Positions 48,136 to 59,694 of a stretch of 64,000 bases of DNA are shown here, one piece after another; position 1 is the first letter of the stretch, and each line of letters begins with the position of its first letter. The notes below the pieces were generated by a model, which saw only the letters and a program-made list of their open reading frames with translations, was not told the DNA's origin and searched no databases. A program made the position numbers and the translations under genes. Source of the stretch: Hymenopus coronatus (Eukaryota > Arthropoda > Insecta > Mantodea > Hymenopodidae); assembly GCA_030762935.1 (NCBI GenBank), contig CM060900.1, forward strand, positions 438,209,259 to 438,273,258, in the 5' to 3' direction.

Positions 48136-49664
48136 ATGGTAGTGGTGGTGGTGCAGTTGGAAAATACAACATTCATATGAAGTAAACGGCTTAGAGTGAC
48201 TAGTGGAGAAGTGGTCGAATTCATTTGGGTTACAAGAGAGCACGTGGATGATTTAAATATGTGGGTGAGTTTTAAAAATGGCGGATCTTGAAAAATAGTT
48301 AGCCCAAATGATTTACAAGTGACTATAGAATATTTGTATGATATAACTCAAAAATCCAAAATGTTGTCTTTATCACCCAAAACCTCAGTCCCAAGTTCCT
48401 TAATAACAGATGTAATTCATTACAAAATAATCTCATTATAGTGCAAAGTAGCAAAAACTTATTATAACATTTTAATATGTAATTCATAGAGGTGTTTCAA
48501 ACAAAACATTCAAGAAGAAGAAACAAATAGCTATTTCAAATTAAATGGTTTATTGCATGAGAATGAGAGAATGTTGTAGTTAATTGTAAGATGGGTAGAC
48601 TAGTCCATTTCTTAACTACTTTGAGTAATAACTGTGAAAACATCAAAATCGAATGTTTTCTGAGGAATTATGTTCATGTATAAACCACATGCCTCTATTG
48701 CTATGTGTAATTAATTCTAAAATGTTGAGACCAGTGTATCAAGTAATTTATGAGAAAAAAATGTTTTTGTTTATTTTAACTACTCGACCAAGAAAGATAC
48801 TTGCGCTATAGTTTTCAAAATGTTGCATCTAAAGACCACATTAACATTCCAGGAATATCACTTTAAAAATTATTAGATGAGTTTCAAATTAACTGGATAC
48901 TACTGCAGGGTAAGGTATGATACAGTTCTTTGACAGTTTTTGTGGATTAATTACCTTTAATACAAATACGTAATTAATTTTCACTTACTTAGAAAATCAA
49001 GTCAATAATTTTTATATATTATGCTATTAAGTTTCTCTGGTAGAAAAATCAAACCGATTGGTTGAGATGTTCACTGTAAGGAGCATTTTGAACGTTTACA
49101 TGCGTTTGAAAGTACACCGCTAAAATACATGTGGTAAAAACAAAAAATAACACTTTTTCAAGAATTTTGGTCAGAGGTTGGTCTGCTTAACTACACGACA
49201 TCATACAGATTTTGAAATAAACAGTAATTTTTGATCATCGTTTTGCAGCCATAATATGGTTGGGACTTACACACAACATTGCTAGAGGCCAAAATGGGTG
49301 AGCGTGAGAACCGGCTTCCGGACGTAAATAAATCAGCTTCCCTGAACCGGAAGGGGGCACTAACGGTTTTGTTTTCCACACGGCTCTTAATCCAAATAAA
49401 CCAGATAAGTGAAAATGAAGCCTATTTTAGCGCTGACCTATTTCTTATTTTAAAAGAAAGGATACTACCCTCATTGCAAATTCTGGGTGGCTGAGGCTGC
49501 AACGTTACCAGCGTGTCGATTTTATATTTTTGAAAATCCTAAAATATCGCTGCATATAATAGGCATAAAAAAAATGAAGGATGCAAAATATGCTCCAAAT
49601 CATGATCTGTTTAATTGGTTTAAATTAATTCAATGGCTTCCCTTTTACTCAGTATATTTACCCA
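48136..49664. other. no gene recognised
   Basis: AT-rich sequence; small frames at 49,191-49,494 overlap on opposite strands. Nothing is supported. Confidence 0.5.
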
Positions 49665-49667
49665 GCG

Positions 49668-49855
49668 ATGTGGCTCCACAGTAGCGTTTGGAACACGCGA
49701 TCGGGAGACCCTGGGCTCGAGTTCCGACCACTCTGATTCATGGGTTTTTCGTGGCTTTCCCCGGAGTTCTTAGGCGGATGCTGGGATAATTTCTCTTCTA
49801 TCACAATTTCCTTTCTATTTCCCTTTATTTTCTTTCCTTAAAATATTTCAGGCGT
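49668..49855 (+). mobile_element. SINE2-type element
   Basis: Head ATGTGGCTCCACAGTAGCGT (A-box side), B box GGGCTCGAGTTCCGACC (49,712-49,728), core TCATGGGTTTTTCGTGGCTT, TCCCCGGAGTTCTTAGGCGG and ATGCTGGGATAATTTC, followed by a C/T-rich tail. It is one of the more readable SINE2 heads. Confidence 0.7.
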
Positions 49856-50000
49856 TTTTCTATATTCGTGGCAAATGATGGTGTCAGACAGATGGCGAGG
49901 ATGCACTGAATATCAAATAAAAATCTGAGCGCTTAATTTTATTTAATCGTTGTAAAGTTATATGAGTATATTAATTTAATCCTGATACACTGTTTCCGTT

Positions 50001-50846
50001 TTACTTTAACTACCGAATATTATTTGCGTACATACATAGTGGATAGAAGGTATTGTATTCCACCAAAGATGTTTATTTCACAGAAAATGTTTTGTGGTCC
50101 CCTTAGTACCAGAAGGCACTTTTAGAAAAAAACTCCGCGCGCGTGTGTGTATTCGTGTACATCATAAACTCAATCACGAAAAGTCCGTTAAATACCAAAC
50201 TTGGCCTTTAAGTTTAGTATCTTCCAAGGAAGTGACACGGAGATTTTAAGAAAATACTACAACTCCAAATTAACCTTTATATGGAAGATTTTTCAAAATT
50301 TTCTATTTTTCTCAAGCATGGCTCAAATGATTTTGATTCAAATGCCGTACATTAAAGATATTCACATGGCAAATGCAATGTATATCTTTAATTTGCTAGG
50401 AACAGCCCCTAAAGTCCTTTTCATTCTGAATGGCTTTCACATAGCTCATAAACGTAAAATATAGACAAAATATTACTTCATCGAAAATATACAGCTCATC
50501 ATTTACATTGTTTAAAGAGCTAACAATTTCCGAAATAATCCTTGTTATTGGTTTCAGTTTTAATACACATATATTTCTCTCAAACGGGTGATCGTCATTC
50601 GCTTTATACATATTTTTACTCCTAGTGATGCAACATCATCACATAGCGACACCTTTTAAAAGATTAGAGTATCGCTTTAGCATAATGTATTCCCTTATTT
50701 CCGTTCTACTTACAAGGAAATAAGTAATTAAACCACTTCTACTAACGCTTATCTCGATTAGCATGAGGTAGATAGAATAATTATGTTTTGTGGGAATATC
50801 CTGATTGCAGGGATGGTAAAGAAAGTCATTTGAAAACACGTCAGAT
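50001..50846 (+). repeat. Rep1 copy I
   Basis: Near full length: TACTTTAACTACCGAATATT start, GTATTGTATTCCACCAAAGA, TAAATACCAAACTTGGCCTT, GTATATCTTTAATTTGCTAG, AATCCTTGTTATTGGTTTCA, CTTATCTCGATTAGCATGAG and the ending GAAAGTCATTTGAAAACACG. Confidence 0.8.
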
Positions 50847-50857
50847 TTTTTTTTAAT

Positions 50858-51170
50858 TTATAGTTGAGACAAACAAAAACGGGTCACGTGGCGGTCTGGA
50901 CCCTCGGGCCTTAGTTTGGCAAACCGTGCCAAAAAGCATGCTCTCCCACGTTTATGCTTTTTCCTCATAAAGGGCAGAGGAGGATTTAAGCACTGCGGCC
51001 AGAGGTCTGTTGTGTCATAGGCAACCTCCGGGAGGAAGACTCCAGAGAGTTGTTGTCCGGACCAAGTTGCAGCGGCTGCGGACATTTCGGGGTCCCTAAT
51101 GTCCACAGATGAAGACGTCTCTGCAGGCATACCCAGCGTTACTCGGATGAACAGGTTCCTGGTTTCGTAA
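50858..51170 (-). repeat. SINE2-related tail segment with an open frame
   Basis: The minus strand is open for 90 codons (50,858-51,130: SGVFLPEVAYDTTDLWPQCL, NPPLPFMRKKHKRGRACF). The DNA matches the 3' half of the plus-strand copy at 44.64-44.85 kb, where the related string FLPEVAYDIICLWS is followed by a stop. Either it is repeat DNA that happens to be open here, or the repeat carries an eroded frame. No domain is known to me. Confidence 0.45.
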
Positions 51171-51299
51171 CAGAGAAATAGGAAACAGTTTCATAGTGCT
51201 CATTTATTGCACACCGCACACCACTAAACTAACTAATCAAGTCCCTTTCCCTGAAAGGTAATATGAAACGAAATGATGAGGATTAATAGATCGGAAAAT

Positions 51300-51440
51300 T
51301 CCGTGCTATTAGATAAACCAATCCAACATTCTCCTGACGACAGGTGAAAACAACGAAAAAACCCAAGGGTCGACGTGGATCGAAGCCTGGATCTCCCGAC
51401 TGCGGGCCACAGACGAACCGCATGAGCCACATTTGTGTTA
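51300..51440 (-). mobile_element. SINE2-type fragment
   Basis: Minus strand: CATGCGGTTCGTCTGTGGCC, GCAGTCGGGAGATCCAGGC, B box GCTTCGATCCACG (51,376-51,388), core GGGTTTTTTCGTTGTTTTCA and CCTGTCGTCAGGAGAATGTT. The tail runs into AT-rich sequence. Confidence 0.6.
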
Positions 51441-51444
51441 GTTG

Positions 51445-52280
51445 TCAACACGTGTATCAAGCTGTCAAAATGCTTCGGCTATTACACGCTCGACTACCCC
51501 GACATCTCTATACAGTCTGTATTTACAACAAACAATAAAACAACTTACTTCCAGCTACCGGAACAACAATGAATTGTGGATGACAACATGCTATATAAGT
51601 TCTCCATTCTCCGCTCCCAGGATTTAGCCCATATCTTCTCTTCTGTTATTCTATACCTATTCTCTCGGTTGAACAAAGACAAATGACTGCGTACCCTGTT
51701 GATGTTTTGTCTGCTACGATTCAGATAATTGTAATGAAACATTCGAACAACTATTGTATCTGAAATACTTATTTCAAGGAGCTCATTTTTCAGAAGTTAT
51801 ATTTATAACCCAGAATTCTTAGCCAGCTTTATAGTGTGGATTAGTACCTCTTAAGTAAAGCAGATTTTTTGCACTAAAATACCTTATCTGGATTTGACTG
51901 AAAATGTAGAATAGAAGAGCCATATATTTTATGTTCAGGATTTTTTGGGCTTCCAGATTATATGGTCGCTCTTTGGGTCTCTCATCTCATCCCTTCCTCC
52001 CTGGGTTCGCGTAGGTCGCAAAGGGCTCTATCTGCAGTGATCTGCTCTCCAGTGGTTGGAGACTTCGTCCTTGAGTTATTTCTAGTACATAGAACCTTTA
52101 ATTATAGGAGAATTGAAACCTCTTGCACACTATCGCCTACAAAGTGACACATTTCACTTTTTGAAACAGTCCTGCAGCATAAAACAGTAGTGTAGACTTC
52201 GTGTCAGTTAGCTTCACCTCTTCGGCCGAGGCGAACTTCCGCCCTTTGAGGACTTACTCTCCGCCAAGCACGGGAAGCTG
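51445..52280. other. no gene; weak SINE2 tail match
   Basis: GGTCTCTCATCTCATCCCTT and CCTCCCTGGGTTCGCGTAGG at 51,975-52,020 resemble the SINE2 tail at 44.75 kb. Nothing else is supported. Confidence 0.35.
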
Positions 52281-52284
52281 AGAA

Positions 52285-52510
52285 CTTGCTTAAGGCAATG
52301 CATCTGTGAAACTTATTAAATCCACAGTATGTAATGTATATTGCCGATATTTATATCAGTTATTTCTCTCTATAACTGTATTATTTTTCCTATGTATCAG
52401 AATTCTTATTTGTATGGCTATTTAAATATTATTTTACAGCATAAGCTCTTTGTCCTAATAAAAGGACCTATACATACATTTTTAAAAATATCCACATAAA
52501 AATTCAGCTT
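52285..52510 (+). repeat. Rep3 copy, uninterrupted
   Basis: AGGCAATGCATCTGTGAAAC, CTATGTATCAGAATTCTTAT, GGCTATTTAAATATTATTTT and TTTAAAAATATCCACATAAA match the two halves of the interrupted copy at 25.41-26.06 kb in the same order and orientation. Confidence 0.55.
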
Positions 52511-52514
52511 TTAT

Positions 52515-53955
52515 CGTAAATTATTTCTTTTCCTAGTCTTATTATTGAGACTGTCCTTTCTTTGTAGTTTTGAGCATGGGATCTCTCAGCAATGCTAAGA
52601 TTTAATTACCTGGTGACTCAACTCCCCCGTATTTAAAGTGTGTAGATAGCCCTTCGTGCTCTAAAGTAGGTGCAGAATTCATCGGGGATATTTCAAGTTA
52701 AATCCGCTTGAAATAGTCCCGTCGAGTTCTCCAACTCCTTTAACGCACAAAGGGATACACAGGGCAGTTGGAAAACCTGGTATATTGTGCTAAAGTAGCA
52801 CATGTTAAAACTCTGTTGTCATATAAGATTTATTAGCAAAGGCAAGTTACGTTGGAGAAAGCAGTTAGAAGTCAGAATAACGAAGATAATTACGTTCCGG
52901 AAAAATCAGAAAGCAAGTGCTCCATTAAACTCAAGGCTATAATACCGAGGAGTCAACACTTGTTAAAATCTAAGGGAAGGATATGGAAAGCGTACGTTGA
53001 CCATTTCTGAAAACTAGTAAATGGAATAATACTTATTATTGAGCAGTCAAATACAACGAAGAGTAGGGTTTAGATGTTAGTATGACGTGTAAATTTTGGC
53101 AACGTTAGAACTATGGTGGGGTAGTCAGTAGTAGGCGGAATTTAGGTTAATAATAGAGCATGCGGCGCTAAAATATACTTGCTGTCTGGAGTTTGTTAGG
53201 CTTCAACACTCTGGCGCAAATCACTTTATTCATTGTTAACATTCACATAGAGTCGCGCGACGCGCTACGTAACGCAAGAGTTTAAATTCTTTATGCCGTT
53301 GTTGTGTGCGTTTGGAAAGTATTGCGCATTTCTTTTTCTATGTATTGTCAGCCTCTGAACAATACACGATTGTGATTCAAGATTTTATAACATCTACTGT
53401 ATAATCAGGTGCTTTTCTATTTTGCCGCACCTTTTAAATGCTGATGCCAGTGGTTGAGCTAACGTCGGCTTGACACAACATTTGTATGTCCTATTTCATT
53501 TTAAAAATTGTATGAATTTGTATTTTCAATATTATTAGTGGTGTTATCCGATTTGAAACTGCGGTAGGCTCAGAAAATTTCCGCATGTAATTTAAGGATT
53601 TAGAAGTCTTTGCCAACTTCTTGTGTTACGTCTCCGGCCGTATAGTGAATAATCTTCCCTTGTGCTTGCGCTTATGCTGTGTTGTGTAAGCTATGTGTTC
53701 ATTGTGAATGGGGTTTGATAATACGCAGTTTGGAAGTTCGCAGGCTTAATAAGACCCATTTATAATTTCTCATGCCAAAATTCAGAAACAGTGGTTCATT
53801 CGTCTTAAAATTATTGGTTATTTGTTCAAAACAGGTAAATTTCTATTCCCATTAAACATCCTCAGCAAATTTAATTGGTGGTGTTCTCGTTCCACTCAAT
53901 ATACTCTGAGAAAAAGAATTCCCAGCCTACTACTGGAACAGAAAGCTATATCATT
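52515..53955. other. no gene recognised
   Basis: No signal that I can support. Confidence 0.5.
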
Positions 53956-53959
53956 TTAA

Positions 53960-54415
53960 AAAGGTACTCAGTTGTTATTTTGTACTTAAAATATTACTCC
54001 ACTTCACAGGAAAGAAAATCGTTAACTCCTACACACTTTGGAGTAGAGAGGATAAGTTCAGCCTATCTGTGTGAATCTTTCAAGAAAATCTCCTAATAAA
54101 TAAACCAGACTACCCTTAACCTGTAAAATTCTTTTGTTTGTTTGTTTTTGTTTTTTACGTTTCAAAAATGGTCATACAATTTAGATTTTAATAAAAAATA
54201 GGATGTCTTAATTTTCCGGAAATAGCCTGTGAAGACCTTTTCATTCTGAATGAATTCTGTGTAATCTTATATAACTGGTGTACTTAAGTGGCAGACAAAA
54301 GCGTAATACACAAAAAATGTAAATCTCCGTAAAACACAGAATTTATTTGAAATAGATGTGTTATGCCATTTCGAAGATATCCTGTTAATTGGCACAAGTT
54401 TTTGCCACTCTTTCC
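53960..54415 (+). repeat. Rep1 partial copy (3' portion)
   Basis: Contains GAATCTTTCAAGAAAATCTC, CAGACTACCCTTAACCTG, CTTAATTTTCCGGAAATAGC, CTGTGAAGACCTTTTCATTC, CACAAAAAATGTAAATCTCC and TTTCGAAGATATCCTG in family order. The 5' end and the terminal 3' end are missing. It lies just upstream of copy J. Confidence 0.7.
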
Positions 54416-54851
54416 AAGTCCTGTCGATCTTCAGTTGTTTCTCACGATTGGTTGGAAAGACAGGACAATTGCCTATCTGTAGCGCCCAGTCCTTAAACAT
54501 TTGACATTTCCCTTTCTTACTTATTCTACACGCACCATATATATTGTGTATAGAGAAGGTATTGCATTCTACCCAAAAATTCGACACTGAAAATTCACCG
54601 TAAATACACATTTTAGGTTCCCCTGCAAAAAAATCATTTTAAGAAAAAGGTCCGTGTCAGTGAACACGAAAACTCGAAAACGAAAGGACCGTAAAATGCC
54701 AAACTTGGTATTTGAGTTTAGTATCTTCCAAGGATTCAACACAAAATTTTTGAGAAACCCCCCCTACCTTAAACTATTGTTTACATGGAAAAAATTCTAA
54801 ACTTTTGATTTTATCGGAAATGGCTCTAACGATTTTGATTAAAATACCGTA

Positions 54852-55080
54852 TTGGAATTTTTTTTTTCACACAAGCCGTGTGTAGGACAGGAGTTGGATA
54901 GGCAGAGTCAGACTGAAAAATTCAATACCAAAGCCGGGATTTGAACCACGGATCACCCGATCCTTAGCCGGTTGCTCTGCCACTAAGCTACCACGGCAAC
55001 ATGCCGGCATTGCATTGACTTTCTCAGCTGACTCGCATGTTTCCCGGTGAACCATAAGGTGATCTCAAATTATTTTGAGA
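54852..55080 (-). mobile_element. SINE3 copy (left arm), poly(A) outward
   Basis: The poly(A) tail appears as a T-run at 54,857-54,867, then in reverse AATTCAATACCAAAGCC, the B box (GTGGTTCAAATCCCGGC, 54,931-54,947) and the A-box region (GTAGCTTAGTGGCAGAGC), and a 5' extension with GCCGGCATGTTGCC and GATCTCAAAATAATTTGAGA. The extension is shared with the 39.6 kb copy, so it belongs to the element. Confidence 0.8.
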
Positions 55081-55165
55081 TTACAACCCCAATGGCGACT
55101 TTCAATGCTGTAAGTATTTTAGACCCAGGATTCGTAGTATAGTATAGCCAACTATTATGGTCAAT

Positions 55166-55269
55166 TGGTAACCATTGCTCAGTGGCAGAGCAACTGGCTA
55201 GAGATCGGGAGATCCGTGGTTCAAATCCCGGCTATGGCATTGAATTTTTCAGTCTGACTGTGCCCATCC
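55166..55269 (+). mobile_element. SINE3 copy (right arm)
   Basis: Plus strand: TTGCTCAGTGGCAGAGCAAC (A-box region), AGATCGGGAGATCCGTGG, B box GTGGTTCAAATCCCGGC (55,217-55,233), TATGGCATTGAATTTTTCAG and TCTGACTGTGCCCATCC, ending at the AAAATACCGTA duplication. It has no poly(A). It stands head-to-head with the left arm. Confidence 0.8.
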
Positions 55270-55804
55270 AAAATACCGTATATTGAAGATATTTGCATAG
55301 CAAACAAAATGTATATCTTTAATTTTCTGGGAATAGCCTCTGAAGACTTCTTTATTCTGGATGAATTTTACTGGTTTTGCATAACTGTTAAAAAGCTTAC
55401 TACACAGAAAAGTACACGATTTAAGCCACACAATTTTTTTTCGTAGACTTAGCCATTTTTAGACATTCCTTGTTATTGGTTTCAGTTTTAAAATACTTAA
55501 AACTTTTCACATACGTGAATTTGTCAACTCCTGGAAATGCAAAGAAATGGGTTTGACCCACATGGCAACCAGCTTTTAAAAGATTTGAATATCGTTTTAG
55601 CCTGGTGTATTCCATTACCTTCCTTCTACTTAAAAGAAAGCAAGTAATAAGACCATTTCTGCTAATGTTCATACTGATCAGCATGCAGTAGATAGGATAA
55701 AAAGCTTATTAACAATAATTTGTAACAGAGATATAGAGACAGTATGTGAATGGAACACATAAGATTTGTTCTGTAGTGAAATGTGTAATGTATCTGTGCC
55801 GCGA

Positions 55805-55903
55805 AGATTTATCTCAATTAAAATGAAGCAGATAGAAAAATAAGCTTTTGTAATGAAAGTCTGTATAACCACAGAGTGGTGTACGTCTGTGAATGTAACA
55901 CAT
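55805..55903 (+). repeat. Rep1 3'-end fragment
   Basis: ATTTATCTCAATTAAAATGA, GCAGATAGAAAAATAAGCTT and TGAATGTAACACATGATAT repeat the last ~95 bases of the family just after copy J. This is a second, separate 3' end. Confidence 0.65.
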
Positions 55904-55909
55904 GATATA

Positions 55910-57840
55910 TATATATAACAAAACTCCGTAGTTACCAATTCAAGGTACTCTGTCCTAATCGCGTAATACTCATGATACCATTACGCACAGAATATGATTT
56001 ATTAGGTATGAAGAAGCAATATTTACACTATTTATAAGGAAAATATAGTAAAATAAATTGTATTTCTTAATATTCGGGTGCAGTACAGTGAAAAATGTGG
56101 AATAAGAGATCATTTCTTATTAAATAAATCTTAGATTGTTGACTGCCATGTACTCATACCGCTAATTATTACATTTACGCTTTGGCAGTTTATACTGTTG
56201 TTCGACAACTCGCTCTGCACAGAATTCAAAGAGGACTAAGAGAATAAAACAGACAGGGAGCAAAGTATAAATTCCTTTCATGAGAAGGTACTGGTATTGG
56301 TCCGATAGCAGAGGTTTTTGGAGTAAAGCGCTTGAGCGCTGAGTACAGTGAAACTGTTTTCTTGTACCTAAAAATTACGCAAATTACATGCACTATTTCT
56401 ATTCCTTTTCGACCCGAAAAGGCGCTAATAGCGGTATTTGGTAGCGATAAAGGGGGTAAAATCATGCATAACGTTCTGGACTTTGCAAATAGAATATAGT
56501 TGACGGGAATGCGTTATAATCAGGGCCATATAGAAAGTAACAAAAGATTTACATAACTAAATAATAACGAAAGATATCAGCACAAAATCTTAATTACTAA
56601 GTTACGGTACCTTGTTCTTTTTCTCATCGTAATCGCCATTTGCTGTCAAGGAAGTTATTGTCACTGGTACCGTTTTTTTTTAATGCAGATGTTACACATT
56701 AAAGATCTGAGCCAAGATGTCACTGTCACTTTGAGGTCTTCACCGGTTGGGAAGTTTTTGCACCCTAAAAGTGCGAGGGTATGTACGGTGTTAAAACTGA
56801 AACACCGGCTTTTTCTGATTTATTCTATCAAAATTTGCTATCTACTCCTCCATAACGATTAATGAACTTCCACTCCGGTCTTTTTCGTGCACACTGATTC
56901 TTCCTTGATTACTCGTAAATTATGTGTCATTTCCACACTGTATACTCGTTCATTAATTATTGCCATGCACTTGCGTTATTGGCATATAAAATTCGATTGG
57001 TTGAACATTTTGTGCATTAAAAAATCAACAAAAACTTTGACGGTAGAAAAGCATAACATCGAAAAACTGGTACCACGTGACAACAAACGTCTTGACAGAA
57101 TGGAGGTTATGTTGAGAAGTAAAGTAAGGTACTGAAACTTTGTAAATAAATTTTGTGTTGATATGTTTCGTTATTATTTAGTTATGCCAATTCGTTCGTT
57201 GTTTTCTGAATGACCCTCGTGTCGAAAATACGGTTTTGAGTTCGCTTAAAAGCTTATGTAGAACCAATTACGGAATGATCTGTAAAAACTGTTCTATCTG
57301 AAGTAGTAACACCACGCGTTGTGTTCAGTAATTACTTTTTCATGCTTTTAACTAGAGGGATATGGTCTATAGATTTAAGTGATGCGTTGTCATTGTTATT
57401 CTGCTTTTAATTTACTCTGTTAGTATAAAACCAACAGGATTAATTAATGCGTGTTGTTGTTTCCTGTGTAGTTACCTTAAACGAGGTGAATTTTGCGCGA
57501 GGACAGGCTGAATATTTACGGCAGCAGAACTTGCCACAGGCAATACAGAATTATCAGAGTAAATTAAGACTTACTTGCGGCAATATAAAACCGTATACAG
57601 TAATTACAGGAGATGCGCACAAACGATTTACGTTCATGATTCATTTTTGAACTTTCAGCTAAAACCCTTAACCCTGCAGTAGGCGCGTGGTCTTTTTTTA
57701 CAAGTTGGAGTGCGCGGTTGGTACCGAACTACTGTTAGACCAACAGAAGAACGCGACAGAGGTCTGAGGTAAGAGAAGGGGCTTACTGTTCACGTAGTCG
57801 ATTCGTTTACTATAAAATGTATGCACGTGGGTCACCCATA
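55910..57840. other. no gene recognised
   Basis: Frames at 55,678-55,938 (-), 56,226-56,465 (-), 56,887-57,135 (+) and 57,447-57,650 (+) have no domain that I know. No repeat copy was found. Confidence 0.5.
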
Positions 57841-57844
57841 CTGC

Positions 57845-58368
57845 CACCGAAACAGACGGCTCAGGTATTTCGTCTGGCATTCGGGAGGCCGTAGGATAGA
57901 TTACCGTGGCCGACCTCTATGATCCATGGGGTTTTTGGTGGTTTTCCCAGGTCATTAGGCAAATGCTGGGGGGGGGGTGTTCTTTATTCTATCGAACTTC
58001 CTGTGTCTATTTCCATCTTCATTTCATCCAACCCCTCTCTTTCGGGCTGTAAGTGTCGATGAGGACTGAGTGTTGGCGCCCTCCCGTGGTAGGGAGTGTA
58101 CTCTGGAAATACAGCTCTCGACGGCAGGATGGCGTTGGAAGTCGTCTGTAGACTCAAGGGGCGGACCTGAGGCGCGGACTCCTAAAGTAGAGATGAAGAA
58201 CTGCTTGGAACATGTTAGGGATCCTCCACAGAAGCTCTTCCCCCGCCGCCCTTTGAAATTGCTCTCATCTCTTCCTAGCTTCCTGGGGTCCTGACGTACA
58301 ATAAGCCAATGACTGCAGGGTGGAATCCCTTCCGACATCAATACACACATCACACGCGCGCGCGAACT
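57845..58368 (+). mobile_element. SINE2 long-form copy ending in CA/CG repeat
   Basis: Head and core: ACCGTGGCCGACCTCTATGA, TCCATGGGGTTTTTGGTGGT and CCCAGGTCATTAGGCAAATG. Body: TCTGGAAATACAGCTCTCGA, GGCAGGATGGCGTTGGAAGT, TGTTAGGGATCCTCCACAG and GGTGGAATCCCTTCCGACAT, then ACACAT and CGCG units to 58,364. Colinear with the 32.3 kb copy and including more of the 5' side. Overlapping frames on both strands are repeat translations. Confidence 0.78.
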
Positions 58369-58371
58369 GCA

Positions 58372-58905
58372 CATTTATTTGCCGACAAAGCGATCAGGCG
58401 TAACAGAAAATATGCGAAACAGCTAGGATGTTTTCATTTTCACATGTCGAAGAAGAGGGTGTCAGTTGCAGTACACTCACTTCAGAAGCAACAGTGGCAA
58501 TCATTCATAATGAAGATGAATTTACTGTCAGCGAGAGGCGATGAACAACTGTACGTCATCAGAGTTTTGTAACTGAGAAGACTAAAATTAATCGCTGCTG
58601 ATGAATATTGGGAAGAAGATGGAATGTTGGAACAAGAAGTTGGATGGGTGATTATTTCTATCGCAATAGATAGCGATGATAGTACACTGCAAATAATCTT
58701 TTAGGGGCATTCTGCGGATGAAATTTCTGACATTATACTTCTGTGACTTCAATAAATCACCTCGAAATTATTCCAGGTTTACATATTGATTGCACTTTAT
58801 ACACTACCTACAGGAGCTGTTACTTAAAAATATTACCTACTTGTACTAAATTTACTTACTTGTTAACAAGAAAATGAAGTGACTAATTTAGTTTAGTTTT
58901 GTTCT
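58372..58905. other. no gene recognised
   Basis: The continuation of the frame at 58,309-58,572 contains HTRARTAHLFADKAIRRNRK, partly read from the SINE2 tail. Nothing is supported. Confidence 0.45.
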
Positions 58906-58907
58906 CT

Positions 58908-59692
58908 CTGCTTTCTCCCCCATGTGAACGGTATGCATAGAGGGTAGTACATTCTTTCCAAAAATTTAATACCGAGATTTCATCACAAATGTATGCTTTT
59001 TGGCCCCCCAATTAAAAACACTGCAGGAAAAAAGTTCGTGTGTGTGTCAGTGAACAGCACAACTCAAAAACGAAAATCGGTTGAATACCAAACTTGGCGT
59101 TTAAGTAAAGTATCTTCCAAAAGTGCGACATGAAAATCTGCAAGAACATCATCCCATTTTCAATTACCCTTTACGTTGAATATTTTTCCATTTTTTTTCT
59201 CAAAAACCTGCCTCTAACGATTTGATAAAATGCTGCACCTTAAAAATGTTTACATGGCAAATAAAATGTATATCTTGTATTTTTTAAAAATGGCTAACGA
59301 AGTCCTATTCTTTCAGAAGGAAACGTATAATCTTGTATACTGGTAAACCTTAAGCGACAGACAAAACGTACTACTCAAAAAGTGTAGCTCTCTTCAAAAC
59401 AGACTGTTTATTTAATAGTTAAATATGTATAATAGTTAAATATGTATATAATAGTTTCAATTCCTGTCAAATTTTCAGTTGCTTCTCGCAATGTCAAGTA
59501 AAGACATCGTAATTCATTTTAAGGCCTCATAAAGCTTCCAGCTCTATAACCCTTTATAGCTGTAACGAAATTTATAATGCAGCTATCAATTAAAATGAAA
59601 TGGATAGGAAAATAGAATTTCGTAAAAATAATTTGCATACCCAATAATATCTAAGCGATCGAAGATAGAGAAGGTCATGTGATTGTAACACA
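58908..59692 (+). repeat. Rep1 copy K
   Basis: Start GCTTTCTCCCCCATGTGAAC, then TTTAATACCGAGATTTCATC, ATACCAAACTTGGCGTTTAA, AAAATGTATATCTTGTATTT, AACTGAAAATTTGACAGG-type 3' sequence in diverged form, and the end AGATAGAGAAGGTCATGTGA followed by TTGTAACACA. Near full length. Confidence 0.78.
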
Positions 59693-59694
59693 AT

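Larger units (their letters stand above)
54517..55762 (+). repeat. Rep1 copy J, split by an inverted SINE3 pair
   Basis: The first part (54,517-54,851) runs from TTACTTATTCTACACGCACC through AAATGCCAAACTTGGTATTT to AAAATACCGTA. The second part (55,270-55,762) resumes with the same AAAATACCGTA, then TATTGAAGATATTTGCATAG, and ends ATAGAGACAGTATGTGAATG. Removing the 418 bases in between plus one duplication restores the family order exactly. Confidence 0.88.
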
